Of a stretch of 64,000 nucleotides of DNA, positions 10,945 through 21,461 are shown piece by piece. The DNA is taken from the NCBI GenBank assembly GCA_015832175.1, contig WJXW01000004.1, forward strand, positions 3,286,001-3,350,000, written 5' to 3'. Positions within the stretch are counted from its first letter, which is position 1; each line of letters starts with the position of its first letter. The stretch is from Paraphaeosphaeria minitans. Taxonomy: Eukaryota > Ascomycota > Dothideomycetes > Pleosporales > Didymosphaeriaceae. The translations under genes and the position numbers were made by a program. The notes below the pieces were generated by a model. The model saw only the letters and a program-made list of their open reading frames with translations. It was not told the DNA's origin and did no database searches.

Positions 10945-13398
10945 CTACGTTGGTGTGGTGCTCTGGGGCCCTGGTATGCCGGCTATCGCGTTCGCTGATG
11001 TTTGCGGTACATCCGAGGCACCGTCGGTGCCGTTGAGTGCCGGTGAGATGGTGCCCGAACCCGTGGGCTTCTTCGTCTTGAGGGTGAGCGGGAAGGGGTA
11101 GTCATCGGGGTCTTCTTCCTCCCTATCAACCGCGTTAGCTCGTCTCATTCCCCAGCGCATGGCACACGGTACTTACGGGAGCTTCCATGCTATGTAGTCC
11201 TCCGTGCTGAGTCCTTCCCGTCCCTCCTGGAGCGACGCAAAGTCACCAGGCGTCATCATGCCAGACCGGTCGCGGGGAGACCCGGGCTCTGATAGCGGCC
11301 GCGAGATCTTGACCTCATGTGAGCCGAAGAAGTCGGGCTCCTCATCCTCTTCGTATGCCGCTGGGTAGGCTCGTCGCAACGCAAGCTGGCGAGCCTTGAC
11401 GTATTCCATGCCCATCCGCTTCCAGTCAAGGAGGTCGCTGAGACGCTCCGTTCGGTTGCGCTGGTTGATGCGCTGTCGCTTGCTCTTCTTGGTGAAATCG
11501 AACATGTAGTCCACGAGCTGGTTGACAGAATCATCGACGCCCTTCGTACGACGGTCCACAATATAGATGCCGTAGTCGGAAGCGTTCTCGATCAGCTCTT
11601 CCATGTAGCAACCGAAACCGGACAGGTTGGTGGTGATGCTAGGTACACCCATAACGGTGCACTCGGCGGGAGTGTAGCCCCATGGCTCGTAGTACGACGA
11701 GAAGACGCCCAGGTGGGTACCGCGGACGAAGTCGTCGTAGTCCAGAGGAAGAACTGGGTTCGCCGAGTTTAGGAACTCGGGGTGGAAAACGACCTTGACA
11801 CGATCAGAGGGATGGTTGAACAGTTGGCAACGACGGAGCTGGTTCAGAACCGGGTCCTCGGCATCGTTCACCATGTTGTGTGTTACAATTGGCGGCAAGT
11901 TGTTCCTCTTCATCGCAAAAAGTCGGCGACGGAGCAAGATCTTGTCCGAGGCCGAGAGCAAGTCTTTCTCGTCAGGCATGTCCTGGCCATCAGACCAAGT
12001 AAGAGAACGTTCGAACAGTTTCTTGCCCACGTTTTGCTCAATCGTCTTGATGGTATCGTGCAACGACTTGATCACAGCCTGTCCCTTGAGCGCTTCGACA
12101 GTCAACGACTGAGTCTGTGCTGGCAGGATAATGAAGGCCACCACGGTCATGTTGGACTGAGCATTCTTCATGCGGTGGTTCAATCGCGCCAAGGACTCGA
12201 TGAACATATCCACACCTTTATTACGGTACTCGTAACGACCAGCAGTGAAAAAGTAGAGAGTGTTCTCCGGATCAAAGTCGTTGTGCCCATAGAAGTGGCC
12301 TCGGACGAAATCGTTGATCTTTTCCTTTGCCTGCTGGTGCAAGTTCTGGAACTCGTGCGTGGCGGAGAATTTCTTGACGTTCAGCCCGTTGGGTAGAACG
12401 CCGTCGGGCTTGCGCTTCAGGAGATGTTCGCTCTCGTACGCGGTGATGTGCGAGACGGTGGTGAAGACATCGGCGGAGTGTGCGGCTGCGCGTTCTATGC
12501 AGTAGCGGTGGTAGATGCCACGCTTTCCAGCTTCAGAATCCACATCGAAGAATTGCAAGTTGTTGTAAAAATCGACGGAGCCTGCGCACAGGTAGCGACC
12601 GAGAAGGGTAGCGTGCGTGGTGAAGATGGTAGTCACATCAATGCGCCGCTTCTTGCACAGCGGCAGCGCAACACCAGCAAGCCACTCGTGGAATTGCACA
12701 ATGACAGCGCGCTTCTTCTCGTGGTATACGTACTGTCTGGATTAGCTGTGTAGGATGAAAGCGAGGGGCTGCACCATACCTCGCCCAAAAACCATGCGAT
12801 CAAATAACCAAAGACAATCGCTTCGTTGGTCTCGGAGTCGCCGGGCGGGGAAGGGATACCAGCAGCAGACCAAAGGTCGCCTTTCCACTCGTCGAGGTAT
12901 CCGTAGCCAGTGCTCGTATCGAAGAGCAGCACGCGCGGGGCGCCGTCAATGAGCCATCGACCGTACAGCGTCTTGATGCCCCGTTCGTTCATGGACTTGA
13001 CGGTGGCCACCAGGGCCGGGTCCTTGGGCTCCAATTCTTCGACCTCGACGGCGGCCTGTTGCGTCCGTCAGTGGGGCTGGGGCTGGAGCTGGGGCTGGAG
13101 CTGGAGCCGGAGCTGGAGCTGGAGCCGGAGCTGGAGCAGGAGCCGGAGCTGGAGCCGGAGTTGTCGGGCATGGGGATCATACCGAGTTTCTGTTGAGCGG
13201 GCCGAGCAGTGTGTATGAGGAGCCATATTCGGCCGTTGTCACCTGCGCTTTCGACTTCAGGACCGAGTAGATGCCACCAACTGCGAAAACGGTCAGAAAC
13301 ACAGCTTCCTGGAGCTCAATTGACAGCGTACCTCGATTGGCGACTTCGGTCGCGACCTCGAAGAGGATGTGGTTGGAGACATCGCGCGCTTCCGTCAT
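10945..13398 (-). CDS. gsy1: Glycogen synthase (GT3, UDP-glucose dependent)
   Basis: Exons are 13332-13398, 13183-13280, 12780-13055, 11177-12732 and 10945-11122, giving 724 residues, close to other fungal glycogen synthases. It transfers glucose from UDP-glucose to glycogen in the cytosol. The N-terminal [12 protein letters not shown] holds the donor-binding Lys region. [26 protein letters not shown] and the [18 protein letters not shown] block follow. [12 protein letters not shown] carries the retaining-GT E-x7-E pair. The C-terminal tail [14 protein letters not shown] is Ser-rich, as expected for inhibitory phosphorylation sites of the family. The last exon adds an acidic [13 protein letters not shown] segment. 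The 127-bp intron at 13056-13182 contains a GGAGCT-type repeat array; retaining it would introduce a stop at once. Confidence 0.95.
13071..13159. repeat. Hexanucleotide array inside a glycogen synthase intron
   Basis: About 14 tandem variants of GGAGCT, GGAGCC and GGGGCT fill most of the 127-bp intron at 13056-13182. On the sense (minus) strand this is a CAGCTC/CGGCTC repeat that would read Ser-Ser-Gly if translated. It lies between a clear donor (GTATGA at 13182) and a clear acceptor (AACAG ending at 13056). Confidence 0.8.
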
Positions 13399-14020
13399 GG
13401 TGAGGCGAGAAGCTTCTCAAAGATGAAGTAGACGCGCAAAGGTGCAACCACGCAGCAGAGCTCTCACGACAGAGGAAGCCGGGGAAGCTGGAGAAGGGGA
13501 GCTTGAGCGCGGAGCTCCACAGTGGAACGAGCTACTGCAGGCGAATGCACTAGACGGGCTGCTACTTGCACGGGAACAGGCAGCGTGACCGGGTGCGGGT
13601 GAATGTGTGCAGCTGCGATGGGTTGACGAGAGGCACAACGAGCGGCCAAGTGCAGTGTAAGAGATTTGTTGTTGTTGGTTTTTTTTATTTTTTTGGCAAG
13701 GAGGCGGCGGGGGGACAAGTCGCGACGGGCGTGCCGTTTGTTTGAGAGCCCGAGCGCGCAGAGAGAGAGATGATGGAGGCTGGAGTGGTGCTAGCTAGCC
13801 CGCCTTCACCTCGACCCGAACAGCTTGCATCCCTGCCCACAGTACGTCATACGCACCGCCAGGACGAGCCCAATTGGCCTATCACGTCGTGAGGTACCAA
13901 AATCTTGAATGCACCCACGCCCGAGTCAGGACGGCTCGCACAATCATACCTAGGTACTGTGCACACAGTGCTGCACAAGTCGTTCCGCGTCCGCACCCAT
14001 TTTCCGAGGGTCTTGACGTT

Positions 14021-14093
14021 CGTGGTGCCGTGGTGCCGTGGTGCCGTGGTGTCGTGGTGCCGTGGTGTCGTGGTGTCGTGGTGTCGTGATGTC
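14021..14093. repeat. 9-bp tandem repeat (GTGGTGCCG type)
   Basis: About eight copies of a 9-bp unit GTGGTGCCG, drifting to GTGGTGTCG towards the right, are visible by direct reading. The C/T variation is at one position of the unit. Confidence 0.8.
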
Positions 14094-14370
14094 GCAGTGT
14101 GTGTGCCTGTGGGCGCGCCGCCGATGATCGCCTCGTCACGCTGGCTGTGCCGTCACAGGCGGGCAAAGGACGATGCGGGGTTGCCTCGTGCTCGCAGCCT
14201 CCTCGCCGCCAGCGTCCACTTGCTCTCTAGCGGGTGCCGCGCCCCCCGCGGCTCTGCTTCCTACGCAGGGAATCCTTCATCGTGGCCCGGTGGCCCTCGT
14301 CGCTCCGCATTCCACCTACAAACAATCGCTCAACACTCTTGCTGCAGCGAACATTTTTACCATTGCATGT

Positions 14371-14433
14371 CACATGATATGTTGCTCCACACACATGATG
14401 TATTGCTCCACACACATGATATATTGCTCCACA
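14371..14433. repeat. 21-bp tandem repeat, three copies
   Basis: Three consecutive near-identical 21-bp units, each CACATGAT followed by a variable AT-rich triplet and TTGCTCCACA, lie in the intergenic region. Confidence 0.75.
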
Positions 14434-14844
14434 CGAGCCATTTCCATAGAGTTTCGCACGTCAATTTCACTTGGGTGAACGGGGCATGGCCTGGCATGGT
14501 AAGCAAATAGACCGCGAGCCTCGACTCGCCCCCCACCAACGCTGCGAGCGATCGGAAAATCTTCTCAAAAGAGAAACCTTTCGAGGGACCACCAGTCAAG
14601 TAATGAGCAAAAAAAAACCTGCCCGGAACGAAGCGAAGAAGCTGTCCAGGACCCGCTCGGCACAACGCCAAGACAAGGGAAAAGCAAAAGAGACTGGGAA
14701 TTCGACCTGATGGAAACAACGATACGGTCCAGACGCATCATTAGCCTTTCGCCATGACGACGACTCCCTCCAAACATGTCAAGGAAAAAGGGGGTATCAC
14801 AACATGTCATCGGCCCATATCAAAGCTCTGCCTCCTGTCCCGAC

Positions 14845-17664
14845 CTAGATGGGCCCCTTCACCGTCTGCTTCCGCTGTACGCCTGCGCGCAGACTCCCTG
14901 ACGCAAACTGCAAAGGTTCGCTCATGTCCAGCAGGGGACCTCTTGCTTTGGAACCGTCCATGACCCCATGGCCTACGGGCTGCGCGCCCTGGCTGAAACC
15001 GGCGCGCGCGAGGAGACCCCCAGTGAAGGCCTGCCTGTCATCGTCAATACCGGCCGTGTGCTTGTTCACAGTGTATGCCGCCAAGCCTTCACCCCGTCCT
15101 CTCAGGGAGCGTGTGCGTTCGTGGCCGCTCGTGCCGTAGCTGCCGTGGGCGCGTGCCGTCATCGGCCGGGCTGCGCCGGCGCGCCAGTCTTGCGACGGCG
15201 GAACTTGGATTGCTTCTTCTGGGGAAGTTGCGTTCTCAACTAGCGGTCCGGCATTTCCTTCTGGTTTGAACCCTTTGCCTTTGTTCCGGAATTGAGGGGG
15301 CTCTTTGTACTGAGGCGTGAGATCCACGAGCGGTCTGGGTTTCATCCTAGTGGAAGCGCTGCGTTGAATCTCGCTCGAGCTTCGTCCATGGGCGCTGCGG
15401 ACCGACGACCTACGCCCGAGTCCGCCATCGTTTCCTCCAGCAGCCTGTGACGCTGCTAGGGCGTCGATGCTACCCACGAGCGATGGTCCGGCGGTGAAGG
15501 GTCCATTGGCTTGCGCTTCACGTTCTTGTGCCGCTCTCTGCCGTTGCGAATACTTTCTTCCAAGCAGACCACCTGCAGCAAAGGTCTCCTCATCAGGCCT
15601 CGTTGTAGTCTGCGTGAGCGAGTTGGTTCGTTCAACCACGGGCATATCAGGTATCTCATCCACTAAGCCGCTGCGGGCGTATGCAATTGGCGGCGGACCT
15701 TTCTGCCTCGTCGACATCTTTCTTGCGTGCATGGCCCTTGAATTCATCCTAGCAAAAGATCCCTCCGGAGCCGCAGGTTGCTGCACAGTGTGGTCCAGAC
15801 TCTTGCCAAGTTCTTCCAAATCAAACAGTGGTTTGAAGGAGCCTAGCTGGTAGAATGAGTTCTCGGACGCATTGCGGTGGTGAGACGTCACAGGGCCCTG
15901 GTCAAGGCTTCCGAGAGCTTGCGTCTTCGTCAGGAACGCATTCGCTGGTTTGGGTTCCTGTGGCTTGGATTTCTTCTGCCCTTCGCCCATGACATGCTTC
16001 AAATGCCAACTTCTCCATGTCTGAAGCATACTGTGAAATTTAACCGAGGTGCCATTGTCGCTAGTGCAGAAGAAGTGAACGTATCGTGACTCGTCCGAGA
16101 AGATGTTGGCCTTCTGTTGGCTCTTGACGGCGTAGCAGAAGCTCTTGGGCGGCTTTATCCTCTTCAGTTTCAGTCCCGTGGGCCTATAGATATCAAAGTC
16201 TGACATGTGGCAGATGTTTTCTTGGTCTTTGGCTGTCTCGTTCTTCGCCATGACCAGCTGACCATCAGTGCGCAGAGTGACATATTTCTTGTTCCACTTG
16301 CCAGGCCTGGACGAGTAGTATATGAAGCAGCTCAACCCCTCCGGTTTGTCATCGGGTACTTGTGACGATAATAACGTTGCTCGATCATGGCCGCTATAAG
16401 CGGCATTGATGATTTCAAGGTCGTTCTGAGTGTCGTTGTCCCAGGAGTTCATCACGTCCCGGACATGCTCGTACATGCGCAGCGGCCGCTGCACACTGAC
16501 CTTTGCGAAATTCTCTATCAGAATGTCGGCGTGGGTGTCGATTTTCTCAGTCATGACAACGGACGCGGATCTTAGAAGGTCCTGGGCTGTAGTTTCTGGG
16601 GTAACGGGAAGAAGAAAGGTCTTCTTATTGCAAAGAATGGACACACGCTGCAAGTTTGATTAGCGTGGGCATATCATAGAAGGAATGGGACGTAAACGTA
16701 CTCGATCACCGGCGTTGACAGCAGATATGGGCGCATCAATACCAAGAACTGCGCCTCCACCGCCAGGCCTGATTGTCTCCATATCCCTATTCTCATGACT
16801 CGTATGAGATGGTCTGGTTGGTGGGCTTTGCGATGCTGCAGAATTGTCTCTACGACGTCCAAAGAGGCCAAAGCGCCCGCCGTATCGTGGCGGCGATGTT
16901 GATGGGGACACTGGAACGTTGCGTGCCGCCTCCTCAATGCGTGCTCTCCGCTCTGCCTCCTCCCTCTCCTGCAATCGCTTGGTACTCTCTGCTTTTTGCA
17001 ACCTCTTCCCGCGATCATTGTCCTCCTTCTGCCGCCGCAGCTGCTCTGCTGCCTGTGCTTCCTCTTGCGATCGTAGGCGCTCCGCCTCCTCTGCCATTTT
17101 GCGCTGCTGCTGCTCGCGCTCCCGTTCTGCCTGCTCAGCTTCCATCTTGGCGCGCTTTTCGGCCTCGATCTTCTCCCTCATGCGCCTCTGCCGATCCGCC
17201 TCATCTTGCATGAGTTGCTTGGCCTCATCGCGCGCCGTTCGGGGTCGAGGTTGCGCCGCCGGCAAGGGTGCGGCTTCAGGTCGTGTTCGCGACGTGTTCG
17301 GGACCCACGGTGAGACATTGGGGGCAGGGCGCGTGTACGGGGAACTCAGGGCGCGGTTACGAGCGGTAGTTGAGTCCTGGGGAGCGACAGGTTGGGCAGA
17401 GACATTGACAGTTGCCGAGCGCAGCGGTGGAGGCTTTGCGGTGGAAGGTTGCGATGTTGTAGGTCGGCGGTGGTAGCGCGACATGCTCCTGCTCACGGGA
17501 GCAACATTTGCGGCTTCCATTGGGATCGGAGGCATGGGTGGGATATCTGGCGTGTCAACGGGGTTTTGGTGGAGGGCTTGCTGCTGTGCCTGCGCCCGTC
17601 GCACGCTGCGATAGCGAGAGAACTTGTGCGGAGTTGGCTCCGAGGGAGACGCCGTTTCGGCCAT
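14845..17664 (-). CDS. Coiled-coil protein with RA-like and PH domains
   Basis: Exons are 16702-17664 and 14845-16647 (54-bp intron), giving 921 residues. Residues 1-140 are Pro/Arg/Ser-rich and disordered-looking. Residues about 143-248 form a long Glu/Arg/Gln coiled coil. After GFGRR-like and Gly-rich linkers, residues about 322-402 (RVSILCNKKTFLLPVTPETT onwards) look like a ubiquitin-fold Ras-association domain. Residues about 424-540 (GLSCFIYYSSRPGKWNKKYV through WRSWHL) are a PH domain with the invariant C-terminal Trp. The last 380 residues are low complexity. The order coiled coil, RA, PH recalls the Grb7/RIAM/lamellipodin adaptors of animals, so a membrane-proximal small-GTPase adaptor role is inferred. 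No established fungal name is recognised. Confidence 0.85.
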
Positions 17665-18439
17665 GTTGTGTTCGTTGGCGACGATGTTGTGCGGCGTGGG
17701 CTACTGCGTGCCTGCGCGTCTGTGAAGTAAGGGATGCAGACGTCCAGGTCGCACGACCAACACCATGCCAAGTTGGCAGGACGGCTACAACGGGCCAGGA
17801 GAGGAGGAGGAGGGGCTGAGACAGGGAGCGGAAGCGGTGATGATCGCCTCGAGGCCTTGAGCATGGACTCTACCCGGCATCTGGCACCCGTCGTGGATAC
17901 AAGCCATTGTCGCGCCCCATGGGCATTGTTCAAAGTGGCTGGCCCAATGTACCTAAATTGCCCTCCACTGCCCGTTTCCTGCGTGCAGGGGGCCACACTT
18001 TTTCCCGCCGCCGGCGAAAACCCGCCGGCGCCAACTCTGCGAGTCATCCTACCGGACCCGGATTGCCGGGCTTAACGATGAGGCTGAGGAATTCGCATGC
18101 TTGGAGGGGTGGATGGAGCTTGCCGGGCAAGTGATGTGATGTGCGAGAAAGGAGGCGGAGCGAAGCTGAGCGTGCATGGCATGCGTTGATTGAGCTGAGC
18201 TGAGTTGAGTTGAGCTGAGCTGGGAGAAGATGTGACGACTGCGGAGGATGCGACTTCCCTGTCTAGGTAGGTAGTGAAGCACTGCCCACACATGCTGACC
18301 CACCTCCGCCTGGAGGCCTAGAACAAAGGACTGGACTTCAATAAACTTGCGAGGTAGCGGGCGACCATCTCTGCACAGTACATGGAAAGATGCACGAATA
18401 GAAAGGACGAATCTGGTCGCACGTAGGGAAGACGTGCCG

Positions 18440-18985
18440 GGTTTTTATAGCAAGTAACGTACGTGCCCGTTTTCTATAACAAGTAACATACGTGCCCGTT
18501 TTCTATAACAAGTAACATACGTGCGCGTCTACTATAGGTAACAAGTAACATACGTTCACGTCTTCTATAACGATTAACATACCTACACGTCTCCATGACG
18601 AGTGGCATATCCCCATAACGAGTAACATATCTCATGACGAGTGATCCCCATAACAAGTAACATATCTTATAACAAGTGATCCCCATAATAAGTAACATAT
18701 CTTATAATAAGTAATCCCTATAACGAGTAACATATCTTATAACAAGTGATCCCTATAACGAGTAATATATCTCATAACAAGTAATCCCTATAACAAGTAA
18801 CATATCTTATAACGAGTGATCCCTATAACAAGTAACATATCTCATAACGAGTAACCCCTATAACGAGTAATATATCTTATAACGAGTGATCCTTATAATA
18901 AGTAACATATCTTATAATAAGTGATCCCTATAACGAGTAACATATCTCATGACGAGTGATATCTCTCCATGACGAGTCTTACGTG
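18440..18985. repeat. Degenerate satellite, unit about 35 bp (29-bp variant at left)
   Basis: The right two thirds consist of a 35-bp unit built from two half-units, ATAACRAGTAACATATCTT and ATAACRAGTGATCCCT, repeated about ten times with point changes (mostly C/T and A/G). The left part (18440-18560) has an older-looking 29-bp variant containing GTAACATACGTGCCCG. Each half-unit shares the core ATAACRAGTRA, so the array grew by duplication of a smaller element. Confidence 0.85.
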
Positions 18986-19011
18986 CACGTCTCCATGGCG
19001 AATTCAGCATG

Positions 19012-19143
19012 GGGATATACATGGGATATACATGGGATATACATGGGATATACATGGGATATACATGGGATATACATGGGATATACATGGGATATACATG
19101 GGATATACATGGGATATACATGGGATATACATGGGATATACAT
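19012..19143. repeat. Perfect 11-bp tandem array, 12 copies
   Basis: The unit GGGATATACAT is repeated 12 times without a single change (132 bp) and follows the satellite directly. Because 11 is not a multiple of three, all three frames on each strand cycle through the same 11 codons, none of which is a stop. Artificial open frames therefore appear on both strands. Confidence 0.95.
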
Positions 19144-19970
19144 GGCCCCTTCCCTTTGGTAGCTCCAGAACCTTGGCACGACGTCGCACCCCTGAGATGA
19201 CCCTCACAATTGAGTGCCAGCATCAGAACGTATCTGCTGCTGAGTCTGTTCTCTTTTCCGATCTCGTCGCTAACGTAGCATTCTCAGCCGGATAGGAACG
19301 TTTCTCGCCTGCATTCCTCGCTCTCAAGGTGGCAGGCGCGGACCGAGCTCGCTCTTCCCAAAACAGCACCACGGGAAAGAACCACCCATGTGTTTGACCT
19401 TCCAACCCGCCGACAGTACGACCGGGAACCCGCTCATCAACGACGTACGAAACAGTAGCGACGTGAGTGCTGCTGAACCGCAAATAGCTATCGTGTGATT
19501 GCACTCATCTCGTTGTCACCCTCTCGTTCCAATGGACGCAACCGCTCCAGCACGACGAATGGCGCACAAAGACACGATGCCGTTCAGAAACACGCTGCCG
19601 CACACGGAAGTCTGCCTCTTGTAGGCAGAAGATAGACCAAGATGCGCGTCCTCCTGCATTGTCCCACCGCAGCCGAACCAATTCGGCCACACGGGAACCA
19701 GAACAGCCAGGTCATGCCAGTACCCGCTCGATGCCCGTGTATTTATCACACGGATTACTTTCACTCGCACCATTAGCAACCGTGATCCCTACTACCGGAA
19801 GCAATTTACGGTCCAGCAGTGCCACGAGGAAGGAGCGGGTTGATCGTGTCTGCACCACTTCCCGCCATAAAAGCATGTGGGCTGCAGAGAAGCGCCCTCA
19901 CACGGCCACACTCCCTCCTACCCCTTGTCGACATACCTGTTTCAGTTGGATACCTGTTGCATTTGGTCGC

Positions 19971-21189
19971 ATGGACAAAACTAGACGGAAGTTCTTCCTA
20001 TTATTACTCCCCGTTTGCGTGCTCCTCTTACTCGTTCACCATCATGTCGCCTTGATATCACGCGGAACCTTGCCCTTTGGATCACTGCGAGTCTCGCATG
20101 CCAATTTTTCTTCCGAGGGAGTCTATAAGAATGTGAACGCAACACTCGGTGTAAGCTACTCTTCTTGAGCAAGGCACTTGTCGCTGAGTATAGCACCAGT
20201 TTGGCGCCATCGTGGCAGTATCGCACGCGGCCAGCCCCAGAAGAGACGGGCTATTATGGTCTGCCAACTTGACAGGGATCGATATTACGATCCCAGAGCA
20301 GCCGCAATGGACCGACGGCCAGCTCCAGGCCTTCAAGTCGCCACAGGGCAGCCGAATCAGCAGAGGGAGCGCCCTGGCCTGGATGGGGCATCTGAATGCT
20401 CTGCGGTGGTTTCTCTCTACGCCGCTGCAGACCGTCCTCGTCATCGAAGACGACGTCGATTTCTCCCTGCGACTCCCATCACAGATATCCCCAGCCGCGA
20501 ACGCCTTCCGCACGCTCCTTTCCCCCGCCGCTCCCAAAACCCCAAATGCATTGCTTGACACCGATCCGCTCTTCTGGGCCGACCCCGATAGCTGGGACCT
20601 CCTCTGGCTCGGCCACTGCAACGACGCTGCATCTCCTCAGCACGTGCTCTCCCATCCCTCCATCAGCTACCACGACAATCTCATCCCGCCGCTAGACGCC
20701 CTCGCCCTGCCCGCCTCGGACCTCCTGAAGACGTTCAACCTGTCGCACACCAGGATGCTCTACCGGTCGTATTGGCCGCTGTGCACCTTTGCGTACGCCG
20801 TGACGCGCGCCTCTGCCCAACGGATTATGTCCACGTACGGCACCGAAGGCGAGGGCGGGTGTGTCGCGTTCGACGTGCGCATGCTCGAGGCGTGCCGCGA
20901 CCACGACTGGCGCTGCTGGACGGTGGCACCGGAGCTATTCCACCACGTGCCCGGGAAGAGCGAGATTGCTAGTGTGAATACCGGGGCGGAGAAGGATGGG
21001 GAGGGAGATAGGAGTAGGCGCAGGAGGCCGAGCGTGAATATCGAGTGTGGGGCGAGGAACGAGTGGTTGTGGGTTAGCGAGGGAGACGAGGTGGGACGGG
21101 AGAGGCTGCTTGGGAGGGTGAGGGAGGCGAGCGCGAGGGGGGAGTGCTTTGTTGATCGAATCAGAGGGAAAGGAAAGACGGAGGTGTAG
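19971..21189 (+). CDS. Glycosyltransferase family 25 protein, type II membrane
   Basis: Exons are 19971-20150 and 20200-21189 (49-bp intron), giving 389 residues. The N-terminus MDKTRRKFFLLLLPVCVLL is a short basic cytosolic tail plus one membrane anchor, so the enzyme should face the Golgi lumen. The splice joins NATLG to FGAIVAVSHAASPRRDGL, the usual start of the GT25 fold. LQTVLVIEDDVDF carries the acidic metal-binding EDD motif. WDLLWLGHCND and YAVTRASAQRIM are further GT25-like blocks. Family members transfer sugars (galactose in animal collagen enzymes and bacterial LPS enzymes); the fungal acceptor is unknown. The C-terminal 90 residues are charged and Gly/Arg-rich. A second GT25 gene lies at 29750-31084. 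Confidence 0.88.
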
Positions 21190-21461
21190 TGTGTGAAGAT
21201 GACGATCCTCTCCAGCGTAGTAGTCGATTTTCATAATTGATGGTGACCCATTCCAGCGTAGTAGTCGATTTTCATATTGATGGTGACTACATCCTCTATG
21301 GCGGCCCTCGTGGGATGCTCTCGCAGCCCCACCTACTCTTCACCAGATGACCATGAGCTCCCAGCGCCGGCCATGCAGGGCCGTTCCAGCGAAAGAAGCG
21401 AATGCAAAAGGGGTATTCAGCAGCGAAAGGAACGAAGGAAACTTTGCCGGACAGACGCATC

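Larger units (their letters stand above)
13399..14844. other. Intergenic region with two short tandem arrays
   Basis: It lies upstream of glycogen synthase and downstream of the RA/PH gene. Two small tandem repeats occur (about 14021-14093 and 14371-14433). A T-rich run is at 13677-13692 and a CCTAGGTA motif near 13949. No gene is supported. Confidence 0.5.
17665..19970. other. Divergent promoter region occupied by tandem arrays
   Basis: This 2.3-kb spacer separates two divergent genes (RA/PH protein on minus, GT25 on plus). It contains an AT-rich 35-bp satellite (about 18440-18985) and a perfect 11-bp array (19012-19143). A CTGAG/TTGAG run is near 18190-18220 and a TAGGTAGG run near 18265. 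No coding gene is supported. Confidence 0.6.

Noticed and set aside
11782..12396. 204-codon plus-strand frame
   Set aside because: Antisense shadow of the glycogen synthase catalytic exon.
18440..18985. CRISPR-like array impression
   Set aside because: Units are contiguous without distinct spacers and the genome is fungal; it is a satellite.
18956..19295. Open frames on both strands across the 11-bp array
   Set aside because: They result from the repeat period, which has no stop in any frame; the predicted peptides are pure repeats.
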